A DNA stretch of 64,000 nucleotides, taken from Branchiostoma floridae (lineage: Eukaryota; Chordata; Leptocardii; Amphioxiformes; Branchiostomatidae). How positions within the stretch are numbered: position 1 is the first letter of the stretch; every line of letters begins with the position of its first letter. The translations under genes were made by a program, and so were the position numbers. The notes beneath the pieces were generated by a model. The model did not search any database. It saw nothing but the letters and a program-made list of their open reading frames with translations, and had not been told where the DNA came from. Location: positions 5,856,110 to 5,920,109 of the forward strand of contig NC_049991.1 of assembly GCF_000003815.2 (NCBI RefSeq), in the 5' to 3' direction. Positions 1 through 10,000 of this stretch are shown here, piece after piece.

Positions 1-105
1 TGTAAAAAGAATTCCCCTATTTCCAAAAAATATTACCTGCACGCCTGCATCTGAAATATGCATAAGGAATATTATATATACATATAGGTGCATTTCAACA
101 GTACG

Positions 106-3100
106 TTTAGGCGGTTTAAGAGAAGCGTTTAACGTTCAACGTTTAGTGACCTCAGGTAAACGGCAACTCCTGTCCTTAATGGTGAGTACATAATTGTTGT
201 GATTTGGAAGAAACTATTGTCCAGATATTGTTTTCTACAATTCTAATTCTGACATAAAACTTGTTGTAAATCTTAAGCATATTTGTAAATACAATAAATC
301 CTGCTCTTCGTAGGAAAAGCTAAGTCCATGACGCAAAGTAAAGCGTAAAGTTAACATCTCTTTACCTACGACTCGAGATGGTACGGTCCGGAAAACAACC
401 CGTGGCCTTGTCTGCTCACGCAAAAGATAAGGAAAAGGATCGCCATGACAGTGATATACCCATCTTACATGTTCAAGTAGCAAAATAAGTGATCAGACGC
501 ACACGTCTGAGGGCGTATTTTGGCACAAGAGTTCAGCTCGCTCTACAGAAATATCGAAAAATGAATACTTCACGCAAACTTATCCCGTCACAACTACTCT
601 TTGAGGTGGAAAGTCAACTCGTTATAAGTGACATTGGCATTATCTGCTGACTGAATACATAGGCATCTTCAGTTCTAAGGTATTTCTGAGGTTTTCAGAA
701 CCACGTGTATGACGTAGTAATTCTACAAAGAACACGAAACGCCAATTCTTTGACTATGATAAAAGCTGTTCTAAATGAGAGCAACCAAAATGCCGAACGA
801 TGCAACTAGTTAAACGCGAGACCTCATTTAAGGCCAATGCCCCCAAGATCCAAACAAGGTTGACAGGTTTAGAGTGTAGAACGTACCGCGTCACAATGAA
901 GTGGACTTTCAGCATTATGTACGAAGGCATTTGACAACTTAAAGTCTTTCGAAAATTGTTATCCTTTCTTTAGTTGTTCCTTTAGCAAGCGGTGAAGTTA
1001 AAGGGGTTTCGCGTTGTAAACAGTAGGTGTATAAAGACACGACAAGTTGCAGAAAATAAAATAAAAAGTTAAAAGCGAAATAAACTAAGACTTTTTCTGA
1101 CTGCAAGTATGGATGCTCTACTCACGGAACTCTACATACATTTTACCAAGACACGTTTCAATCTAGTCCAGGGACTAATTAGGAACAAATCCTATTGGAA
1201 GTAACCTACCTCATGTTGAAGTTACTCGCCGATGGGTGAATACACTGTTTACAAGCCAGTAGATCGGAGTAGTGCCGAATGTTTTCCGCAGATGTGTGTC
1301 AGAATGATACAAGGAGGAAGCCGACTTTAATTTAAACACTTCAGGATGATAGACCGATTTGAAAAAGGGGCGTGTTTTGGGTAGAAAGACAGTCTGCGTC
1401 GTGCTCATAAGCACGTCATTGTTCAGGCATGTAGAATGCAATTGTTACTAAATATAAGAGTAAGTGATATTTGTTTCCTTGTTATAATCATACAGACAGA
1501 CGTGTTGCATTTATGCAGGTGCACCTCGCGAAAATATACATGAGCTCGGGTAAAGTCCCCAAAACATCTAGGTTATTTGTGGCGATGATGACATACTGGG
1601 CATGCGCACTAGTTAGAAGGTAACATGTTGCCCCAATACATCTAAAACACTGGAAAACTGTTACCTTGGTCTTACGTCAGCATTAATTCTTTATTTTACC
1701 ATTACTAAAAATTCAAATTAGTTTAAGACTACGGTAATCTGGATTAACTCACTTGAAATAACCACTAAATCCATACATTGTGCAGACGAATAAGCTGTTT
1801 ATATTCTCACCTACGTCATATTTTTACTAATAAAAGCGATTACACAATCCGTGTTTATGAACCATTTTCTTGAAGGACTTTCAAACTTTATATTGGCATG
1901 GTAGGACAAAGCTTCAAGATGAGAAATTGAATATGTACATATTGTTGTTTTAAATCTGAACATTTAGGCGATTTAAGAGGAGAATCCGTGGTAAATAATC
2001 CTGTTTAACGCAATGTGACCTCGAGTAAACGGCAACGCCTTTCCTAATTGATGTGTGCGTAATTGTTGTGATTTGGAAGAAACTATTGTCCCAAAATTGT
2101 TCTCTACAATTCTAATTCTGACATACAACTTGATGTGAACTTTTAGCACATGGTGATATGATTAATTCTGCTCTCCGTTGCAAAAGCTACATAAATAACG
2201 TGAAGTAAAGCGTAAAGTTAACATCTCTGTACCTACGACTCGAGATGGTACGGTCCGGGAAAACAACTCGTGGTCTTGTCTGTTTACGCAGAAGAAGATA
2301 AGGAAAAGAATCGCAATGACAGTACTATAGACATTTTATAAGTTCAAGTAGCAAAGAATGGATCGGACGTACTGATATGAGGACATATTTTTGCACAAGA
2401 GTTCAGCTAGCTCGACAGACATATCAAAACGACCACTTCACACACTGTGTTGTGGACGTCAATTCGTAAAGTAACATCGGCATTTCCTGCAGACTGAATA
2501 TATCGGCACCTTCAGTTCTAAGGTATTTCTTAGGTTTTAAGAGCCACGTGTATTATGTAGTAATTCTACAAAGAAAACCAAACGTCAACACTTTGAATCT
2601 AAGCTATCCAAAATGAGAGGAAGTAAAATGCCGTACGATACAGCTGGTTTAACATGGGATCCCATTCAAGGTCGATGCCCCCAAGATCCATTAAAGGTTG
2701 ACAGGTTCAGAGTGTAGAGCGTACCGCGTCACCATGAAGTGGACATTTGGCATTTTACAAAGGCATTTGACAACGTAAGTCTTTCCCAAATTGTTGTCCT
2801 TTCTCTAATTGTTCTTCAGCAAGCGGTGAAGTTGAATGGGTTTCGCGTTGTAAACAGCAGGTGTATAAAGACACGAAACGTTGCAGAGAATAGAACAAAC
2901 AAGTTTGCGAAAGAGACTAAGACATTTTGTGACTGCAAGCATGGATGCTCGATGCACAACGACTCTACAAATATGACACCCAAAACACGTTTCAATCCTG
3001 TCTGGGGACTAAGAAACAAATGCTTTTGGATGTAACCTACTTACAGTTGAAGTTCAAATGTTAAATTGTTCGCCGATGGGTGAAAATACTGTTTACAAGC

Positions 3101-3690
3101 CAGTAGACCGGAGTGGTGCCGAATGTTTCCCGCCGTTGCGTGTCAGAACGATACAATGAGGAGGCACACTTCAATTTAAACATTTAATGATGATAGACCG
3201 ATTTCAAAATGGGCGTGTTTTCGTAGAAAGACAGTCTGCGTCGTGCTCAAGAACACGTCATTCTTTTGACGTTCAGGCAGGTAGAATTTAATTGATACTA
3301 AATATAAGAGTAGGTGGTACTTGTTTCCTTGTTATACACAAGAACGAATTTAATCCCATTGTCTCTCGTGAATATAAATGAGCTTTTGGTTCAGTCCCCA
3401 AAACTTCTAGGTTAATTGTAGCGATGATGACATACTGGACATGCGCACTAGCTTGAAGGTAACATGATGCCCAAATACCTCGAAAACACTGAAAACTGTA
3501 AAGCTGTCCAAAATGAGACCACCCAACATGCCGAAAGATGCATCCGGTTTAACACGGGACCCCAATTCAGGTCAATGCCGCCGAGATCCACTTAAGGTTG
3601 ACAGGCTCAGAGTGTAGAACATACCGCGTCACAATGAATTAGACATATAGCATTTTTTGAAGGCATTTGACAGCGCAAAGTATTTCCAAA
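106..3690. repeat. Diverged tandem segmental duplication, unit about 1.85 kb
   Basis: The block beginning near 106 (TTTAGGCGGTTTAAG) is repeated beginning near 1963 with the same order of landmarks. These include the GATTTGGAAGAAACTATTGT stretch near 206 and 2063, the CGACTCGAGATGGTACGGTCC stretch near 369 and 2235, and the GATGATGACATACTGG stretch before a CATGCGCACTAG motif near 1583 and 3423. A shorter third piece starts near 3497. The copies differ by many substitutions and small indels. Neither copy has a long open frame or convincing exon. No gene is seen in 1-4455. Confidence 0.8.
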
Positions 3691-4455
3691 CACAAAAAGG
3701 GCTCGTGTTTGTTCAGACACTTTGCTAGAATATGATTGACACTCGTTTACAAAAATGCTTTCTTCGCGAGTATTTCTTTAATTAGCGACACTATTGGAGG
3801 CATGTGCCTACGCCTTTAAAAAGTGTTACTGATTGAAGAATATTCTATTAACAATAATAGATTTCTATGTATTTACACATCTCAAAGAAAAACGCGAAAC
3901 AAGAACGAGTGTCCCGCAGCCCTGTTTATTACCATTTGGTAAAGCAATCACATACAAACCATTTTATAATTGTTGTCAAATAAACTAGTTGGTTTATGGA
4001 GAAAAAAAGCTCTGACCATTTTTGCATATTGTAAGAATTTACTTTACTTTGACTTCTACCTTTATTGACTCTTATACCCATAGAGTAGCAGTTGTACTAA
4101 TTCTTTTATCTTTCACTCATTCTGTCTTCGTAGTCGGCGCTATTGTCTACAGAAAGCAGAGTGACATCATAACCTCACTATTTTTATAGGTAACTCAATG
4201 TTTACATAAAGGTGTGATTACTTGGAGAAGAAGTATTGAAACTAATCCGCATAGCTTAAAATTTCGTAACTTATACCAAAGTCAGGAATTGAAATATTCT
4301 TTACACATGCAGTACTTTAATTGTCAATCTATTCAATTCAATAAAATCAAAGTCAAAACTTAATAGAGCTTGTCTTAGACTCCAGTTTATGTGAATTTAT
4401 TTGTAGATATAGGTTATAAAGATACACCATGAAGAGGAAAGCTCGAACTAGATTT
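3691..4455. other. Intergenic stretch, nothing recognised
   Basis: AT-rich DNA without an open frame, splice-flanked exon or recognisable repeat. It lies downstream of the sushi-domain gene. Confidence 0.5.
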
Positions 4456-4461
4456 TTTATT
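4456..4461 (-). terminator. Polyadenylation signal AATAAA of the sushi-domain gene
   Basis: The minus strand reads AATAAA about 72 bases past the TAG stop at 4533-4535. The distance suits a short 3' untranslated region and supports reading 4533-4726 as the terminal exon. Confidence 0.6.
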
Positions 4462-4532
4462 GTTTTGCAAGAATGTAGTCAACTAAACATCTATTTCAGT
4501 GGGCAATTTTATCCGTCATACGCAAATATGGC

Positions 4533-4726
4533 CTATCCATATGCCCTCCTGCAGACCAGGTTGATTCCAGCCCAGGTCCCATAATAGCAGGTCCTGGTGG
4601 TACTACCAAAAACCTGGATGTATCCGGGACGGCAGCGGTAGTAGCAGCTCTCCCCCTGTGTGTACGGGTAGGAACAGCCGCTCCGGTAGGTGTAGCCCAG
4701 CGTTGGTGGTGAAGAACAGGTAGATC
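4533..4726 (-). CDS. Terminal exon, sushi domain 5 and stop
   Basis: The acceptor is TTTTCAG before GATCTACC, phase 1. The domain has the six cysteines (STCSS, SGCSY, GESC, YYRC, RTC, LVC). In the other units a GT donor follows the last cysteine. Here one base is lost and GT is replaced by GC, so translation runs on through RRAYG to TAG. This makes a natural last exon. A GC donor at 4543-4544 would be out of phase and is less likely. Confidence 0.75.
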
Positions 4727-6952
4727 CTGAAAACGTATTGAAGAAGTTTGTTGAGTTGTAACTTAGAATTTTGAAAAAAGAATGGCAAAGTTCTAAGATA
4801 CGTGTTTTATCCTTTCTTATATCAGGGAAATGCAATTTACGCATATTATAGATATCAATGATAATTCTTTATTAATGACATACTTATCCAAGCGCGTACT
4901 ATGTACCTCTCCTACAGACGAGGCTGGCTCCAGTCCAGCGTCCATAAGAGCAGGTCCTGACTGTACTACCTATCTATTCTTTCTATCAATGAGCTTGGTT
5001 AAGTTTTTTTTTCTAGCTTTAGGATATTACAGGAGATACATACCTCCCCTGCAGACCAGGTTTGATCCAGCCCAGCGTCCATAAGAGCAGGTCCTGGTGT
5101 AGTCTCCGGAGACCCGACTGTACCCGGTACGGCACCGGTAGATACATCTCTCCCCGTGGGTGTAGGGGGAGTAACAGCCGCTCCGTGTGGTGTAGGACAG
5201 GGTTGGTGGTGTAGAACAGGTCGACCCTGAGTATGTATAAATGTAGATTCAGAAACATGACATTGATATCGTTGTCTAACGTGGTTTCAAAGAGTAAGGG
5301 TACATCCAAGACATTACGAGACTATAAGACACTTGAATTATTAAAGACAAATTTCATTCTTTCTATCAAGGAAATGATAATATGCTCGGTTAAATTTTTT
5401 TATAATGTTCCGTCGCTTTAGGCCCGACAACACTTTCAGATATCACTAGAGATACATACCTCGCCTACAGACCAGGTTTGTGCCAACCCATCGTCCACCG
5501 GAGCAGGTCCTAGTGTAGTCTCCGGAGACCCGACTGTACCCGGTACGGCACCGGTAGGTACACCTCTCCCCGTTGGTGTAAGGGGAGTAACAGCCGCTCC
5601 GGTAGGTGTAGGACAAGGATGGTGGTGAAGAGCAGTATGTTGACACTGGTTGAAAAACACCAGACAAGAAAACCCAAATATTTAATGTGACGGATTAAAA
5701 AGAGGAATTGTTGGTAAAAATTGAAGAACTTGAATTCAGTTTCTTTTGCAACCTTGTTTTGGAAGGAAACATGGCAAGTCAGAATAAAACAAAATATCAC
5801 ATGGTGGTATTCTATATTGAACATATGATAACATTTTTTCAAGCATACATGCAATACACGCAATCTTGTTTTTATTTCAGCTAATTTTTGCTCGATGTCT
5901 ACATATCTTAGATATGAAATATATACCTCTCCTGCAGACGAGGTTGGTTCCACTCCATCGTCCACCGGAGCAGGTCCTAGTGTAGTCTCCGGAGACCCGA
6001 CTGTACCCGGTACGGCACCGGTAGGTACACCTCTCCCCGTTGGTGTATGGAGAGGAGCAACCACTTCGGTAGGTGTAGGACAGGGTTGGTGGTAAAGAGC
6101 AGCCTGTTGACACTGATTAAAGAACACAACACAAAGAAACCCAGATATTCAATGTGACGCATTAAAAAGAGCAATTGTGTGATGATGGGCAGGTAGACAC
6201 TGGTAGATAATAAAAGTAGCGTTGAACGTGAAATTCAGTTTCTTTTTTAACCTTGTTTTTGAAAGGTAATATGGAGAATTGGAATAAAAAATGGTGGTAT
6301 TCTATTTTAGATACAAAGCTACCTTCCTTTATCAAGTAAACATGCAATACACACAATGTTGTTTCTTTTTCCTTGAGTGTGATATGTACCTCTTCTGCAG
6401 ACGAGGTTGGTTCCAGCCCAGCGGCCACCAGAGCAGGTCCTGGTGTAGTCTCCGGAGACCCGACTGTACCCATAATGGCACCGGTAGGTACACCTCTCCC
6501 CGTGGGTGTAGGGGGAGTAACAGCCGCTCCGGTAGGTGTAGGCCAGGGTTGGTGATGAAGAGCAGCCTGTTGGTGCTGGAACTGATTAAAAAACACCCTA
6601 AGAAACAAATTTCAATATATACAGAAAAAGAATACCGTTGACCGTTGATAAGTGAAAGAACGATACACACTAGTTGACGCACTTACCACGGCGACGACGT
6701 CGACGACGACGACGCCATGCGTCTGACGTTAAGATAAGTGCAGATATCAGGAGCAGTAGAAACACACACTGCAGAAACCTAAAAATATAGAACAGGAATG
6801 AAGATCCATCCAACCAATTTACTCATTGTTTCAATTAACATGTTATAGGAAGACTATCTCTATATAATTACCCTTGTCCATGTCCATTCTAAGTCCTCGC
6901 AATCATCTAGCATCTTTCCCATGTTCTTCATGCTTGAAGGAAGCCAAACCAT
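4533..6952 (-). CDS. Secreted poly-arginine protein with five sushi-like (CCP) domains, seven exons
   Basis: Exons read on the minus strand are 6952-6872, 6768-6687, 6581-6390, 6112-5927, 5645-5460, 5226-5044 and 4726-4533. They sum to 1104 nt, an exact multiple of three, giving about 367 residues. All internal junctions are GT-AG with matching phase: the first is phase 0 and the rest are phase 1. Exon 2 encodes a hydrophobic run (CVFLLLLISALILTSDA) followed by nine arginines. The next five exons each encode one domain of about 60 residues with six cysteines and the sushi hallmarks Y..C..GY and a late W...C. Two of the cysteines (in SGC and GERC) are additional to the usual four. Sushi domains typically mediate protein binding in complement regulators, selectins and matrix proteins, so an extracellular binding role is inferred. 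The partner is unknown. The two-exon N-terminus is the least certain part. Confidence 0.75.
4907..4970 (-). pseudogene. Truncated sushi exon (3' third only)
   Basis: The minus strand retains the domain end (RTCSYGRW, then SLVCRRG) and a good GTACAT donor, but the first two thirds of the domain and the acceptor are missing. On the 5' side it joins sequence resembling the intron stretch near 5355-5400 (TTCTTTCTATCAA, GGTTAA, T-run). The likely cause is a duplication breakpoint inside the domain. It cannot be spliced in as it stands. Confidence 0.8.
5044..5226 (-). CDS. Sushi domain 4 exon
   Basis: The exon is 183 nt, phase 1 on both sides, between ACTCAG and GTATGT. Six cysteines are present (STCST, SGCYS, GERC, IYRC, RTC, LVC) with RTGYSRVSGDYTRTC in the middle. 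The frame is intact. Confidence 0.85.
5460..5645 (-). CDS. Sushi domain 3 exon
   Basis: The exon is 186 nt, phase 1 on both sides, between CAACCAG and GTATGT. It carries STYCSSPPSLSYTYRSGC and GERCTYRCRTGYSRV and ends NLVCRRG. It is nearly identical to the neighbouring exon at 5927-6112, and their flanking introns also resemble each other, so the unit of duplication was exon plus intron. Confidence 0.88.
5927..6112 (-). CDS. Sushi domain 2 exon
   Basis: The exon is 186 nt, phase 1 on both sides, between TTAATCAG and GTATAT. It has six cysteines and the same core as its neighbours, with SGTNLVCRRG at the end. The intron upstream resembles the next one down (TGGTGGTATTCTAT, ATGCAATACAC). Confidence 0.88.
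6390..6581 (-). CDS. Sushi domain 1 exon
   Basis: The exon is 192 nt, phase 1 on both sides, between TTAATCAG and GTACAT. It begins PAPTGCSSSPTLAYTYRSGC, has CHYGYSRV in place of CRTGYSRV, and ends NLVCRRG. This is the first domain after the poly-arginine segment. Confidence 0.87.
6687..6768 (-). CDS. Hydrophobic segment plus nine-arginine exon
   Basis: The exon lies between TTTCTGCAG and GTAAGT, phase 0 in and phase 1 out. It encodes CVFLLLLISALILTSDAW followed by nine arginines (mostly CGT/CGA codons, seen as repeated CGACGA on the plus strand). The hydrophobic core with small residues before DA fits a secretion signal. The arginine run would then start the mature protein or form a furin-type cleavage region. 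The basic run is trinucleotide-repeat-like and may vary in length between individuals. Confidence 0.72.
6872..6952 (-). CDS. Probable start exon of the sushi-domain gene
   Basis: The ATG at 6950-6952 opens a frame of 27 codons to a donor (ACAAGG then GTAATT), phase 0. This matches the phase-0 acceptor at 6768. A second in-frame ATG is at 6929-6931, and an in-frame TAA precedes the first ATG. The segment contains an acidic stretch (LDDCEDLEW) that is unusual before a signal peptide, so the true start could differ. Confidence 0.45.
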
Positions 6953-6980
6953 TGTACATTAGTGCCCACAGCTGCCATTT

Positions 6981-6987
6981 CTATATA
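6981..6987 (-). promoter_or_regulatory. TATA-like box
   Basis: The minus strand reads TTATATAG about 30 bases upstream of the proposed start ATG. The AG-rich microsatellite lies immediately upstream of it. It is plausible as a core promoter for the sushi-domain gene, with a very short leader. Confidence 0.4.
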
Positions 6988-6992
6988 AGGAA

Positions 6993-7052
6993 GCAGAGAG
7001 AGAGTTAGAGAAAGAGAGGCAGAGAGAGGATAAGAGAAAGAGAGAGAGAGAG
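6993..7052. repeat. AG-rich microsatellite
   Basis: Imperfect AG/GA run. Similar runs recur at 8215-8266, 9903-9956 and 11690-11735 at equivalent places within the repeated blocks of the next region. Confidence 0.9.
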
Positions 7053-7079
7053 GACCATTCCTTAATATCATATTGTCCT

Positions 7080-10000
7080 CAGGTACGTCATACTGGCAGA
7101 CAGCCAAATGCACGTGAGGAGGTCGTGTTAATAGCAAACATTACTCTAAAGGACTCAAATTTCAAAGAAAGCAACACATTTAGCAAACATTTCATACTTT
7201 GACCATGCATATGTATATAATAGCGCCTGTCTACTAAATTCACACTCCTCATCGCTTCGATCTTATGATTTGTTTGATAATTGACCAATTTCATAAATGG
7301 GTGTGTTTTCAGAGAAAAAAAGGTGCAGCAACACGTGACTCTTTTGAATGTCAATCAGGTAGAATGTAATCGTGTCTAATTTTAAAGTAGGCGGTTCTTA
7401 TGTCTTTGTTATCTGTACAGACAAACAGGTGACGTCACCTGGATCCCATTGTCCTTTGTGAATATTAATGAGCTCGGTAAAGTCCCGAAACTTTTCGACT
7501 GCTGGGACACTACACTCTTCAGGGGCTGGGGGGCTCCAGATCCGACTAGATTGTCTACGGCCAGTGCAGAACAACGTGGCGAGAACTGCCTGAACTGTCT
7601 CAAATCGCCACGCATCAACTTATGATGCAAGCGAACGATTGATTGACTGAAGTAATCTGTTAACATTAGCAACGTGCTTGTTAGGTGACATCATTAAAAT
7701 CATCCTGTAATTAAGCTTACTAGATCGCTAATTACCGTCTACACTACCAACTTGGAAGTGTTGTAGTTTAATTAGGTTCATTAAACAGAATAAATAACTC
7801 AGGTACGTTATCCTGGCAAGCAGACAAAATTCTGTGACAAGATGTGCCAACATGAACCACTTCCTTGAAGGATCTCAAAGTTACAGGTAGCGGTATTTTC
7901 AACTTGGTAGTTTACAAAGTCTTCCAAAATGGTTACAAGCTTAAGATATTTAAAGAGACCTCATTCATGCCCCTTTCTTGGATTCATTTTCTCAATACAA
8001 GTGAGTGTAATTTCATACTTGATTACGTAGCCATACAGAAGATACAATGCTATAATTTGACTCACAGACAGTATCACACATATATTTCCATAACCGGGAA
8101 GTGAAGTTCAGCATAATAATTGACTTCTCCGACGGCCTTTTCCCCTCAAACCACAAGAATTCGTCCATACAGTACTTTTACCATCGCTAAAGGCACATCA
8201 ACGATTGGATGAGAAAGGAGAGGCAGAAAGGGAGAGAGAGAGGGAGAAAGTGAGAAAAAGAGAGATGACCATTCCGTTATCTAGGACTAATATAGTACGT
8301 CATGCTGGCAGACAGCCAAAACCATTTATTGAGTTCGTGCTATAAACCACTATTTCCTCGAAGGACACAACTTTCAATCAAAACGACATAACCTTTGATA
8401 CTTTGACCATGTATATGTATGTTATAACGTATCTCTATTAACTTCATACTCCTCAGAATCTTTAGAAAATCTAAGATAAACCACTAGGAACAAATTTCAA
8501 AGGCCTCAAAACACGGATACGCCTATCGTTAATGGTGCACAAGCACAAGTAACTGCTTTAATTTGGAAGGTACCATTATGTGCGTAGTATTGCCATTCTT
8601 TAAAATGTTTTGTATCTTACGAAACAAGCTTTTCAAAAATGATAGTAGATTAAAAGATAGAAATGAAATAAACCCTGTTCTTGTTGACGACAGTCATAAG
8701 TTGAGTTAATCAGAAAACAGGAGGTCCCATGCTCGAGGTGGTATGGTCCGACAAATATAACGTTACTGTATTTGTTTTCACAGAAGAGCGATACATATTA
8801 AATGCATTGGTACCATTTGTTCCGTCACGATACTGTGTTTAGTACAGAAGACCGACAACATACCAAAATCAGGAATGTTCACACCGAAAAAAACTACCAA
8901 GTTTTTTGTCTTTTTAAGATTAAACAATCGGCCGGGTTAAATCACCTAGTTCTTTTCGACAACGGTAAAACAGTGGACTGCGACTCTGTTCGGTAACTTG
9001 CATGTCGGGTCAGCAGCTGATACTTCCAGAGACAAGGCCGATAATCGCTACTATACACACTTTATGCACATATAAAGATAGTAAAAAATGGATTAAGAGC
9101 AGTTTGTGCGATTTCCATTATAAATGTTCGAACAAGAATAGATCGTTACCTACTTCATGCTGAAGTTTCCCAGGTGTAGTCCCAGTGCACGCGGTTAAGT
9201 TTCTATCAGAGTGGTGACCAAACTTCCTCCGGCCGCAGTCCAGAGGTGTGCGGAATGAGATCTGGGCTTTGTTCTTATGATCTGCTTCATAATTGACCAA
9301 TTTTTATAAATGGGTGTGTTTTCAGGGAAAAAAACGTGGCTCTTTTGAAGCACAATCAGGTAGAATTTAATCGTGTCTAATTTTAAAGTAGGTGGTTCTT
9401 ATGTCTTTGTTATCTGTACAGGCAGCCTCCCATTGTCCTTTGTGAATATTAATGAGCTCGGTAAAGCCCCGAAACGTTTCGACTGCTGGGACTGAAGTAA
9501 TCTGTTAACATTAGCAACGCACTTGTTAGCTGACATCATTAAAATCGGCCTGTCATTTAATAAGCTTACTAGATCGCTAATTAATGTTTACATCACAGAT
9601 TTGGAAGTGCTGTAGTTTACTTAGTTTATCAAGCTGAAGATATAAGTACCTTCATCGTGATTGCTATTATGTTGCAAGTTGTGCTTTATTTTGATCCTCG
9701 TTATTATGGCAAACAGACAAATTGTGTGACAAGCTGTGCTGACATGAACCATTTCCTTGAAGAATCCAAAAGTTGAATGTAGCTCTATTTTCAACTTGGT
9801 AGTTTACAAAGTCTTTAAAAAATGGCTACAAGCTAAAAAATATTTAAAGAGGCCTCTGTCATACCCATTTCTTTGACTTATTTTAGTAAGACAAGTGTAC
9901 GAGTAAGAGAGAGAGTAATACGAGTAAGGGAGAGAGAGAGAGAGAGAGAGAGAGAGTCTTTGTTAACCGTACAGACAGCCAGGTGACGTCTGGATCCCAT

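Noticed and set aside
5510-6127. 205-codon minus-strand frame across two sushi exons
   Set aside because: It reads the sushi exons in a shifted frame and crosses an intron. The sushi frame with six cysteines and splice sites explains the region.
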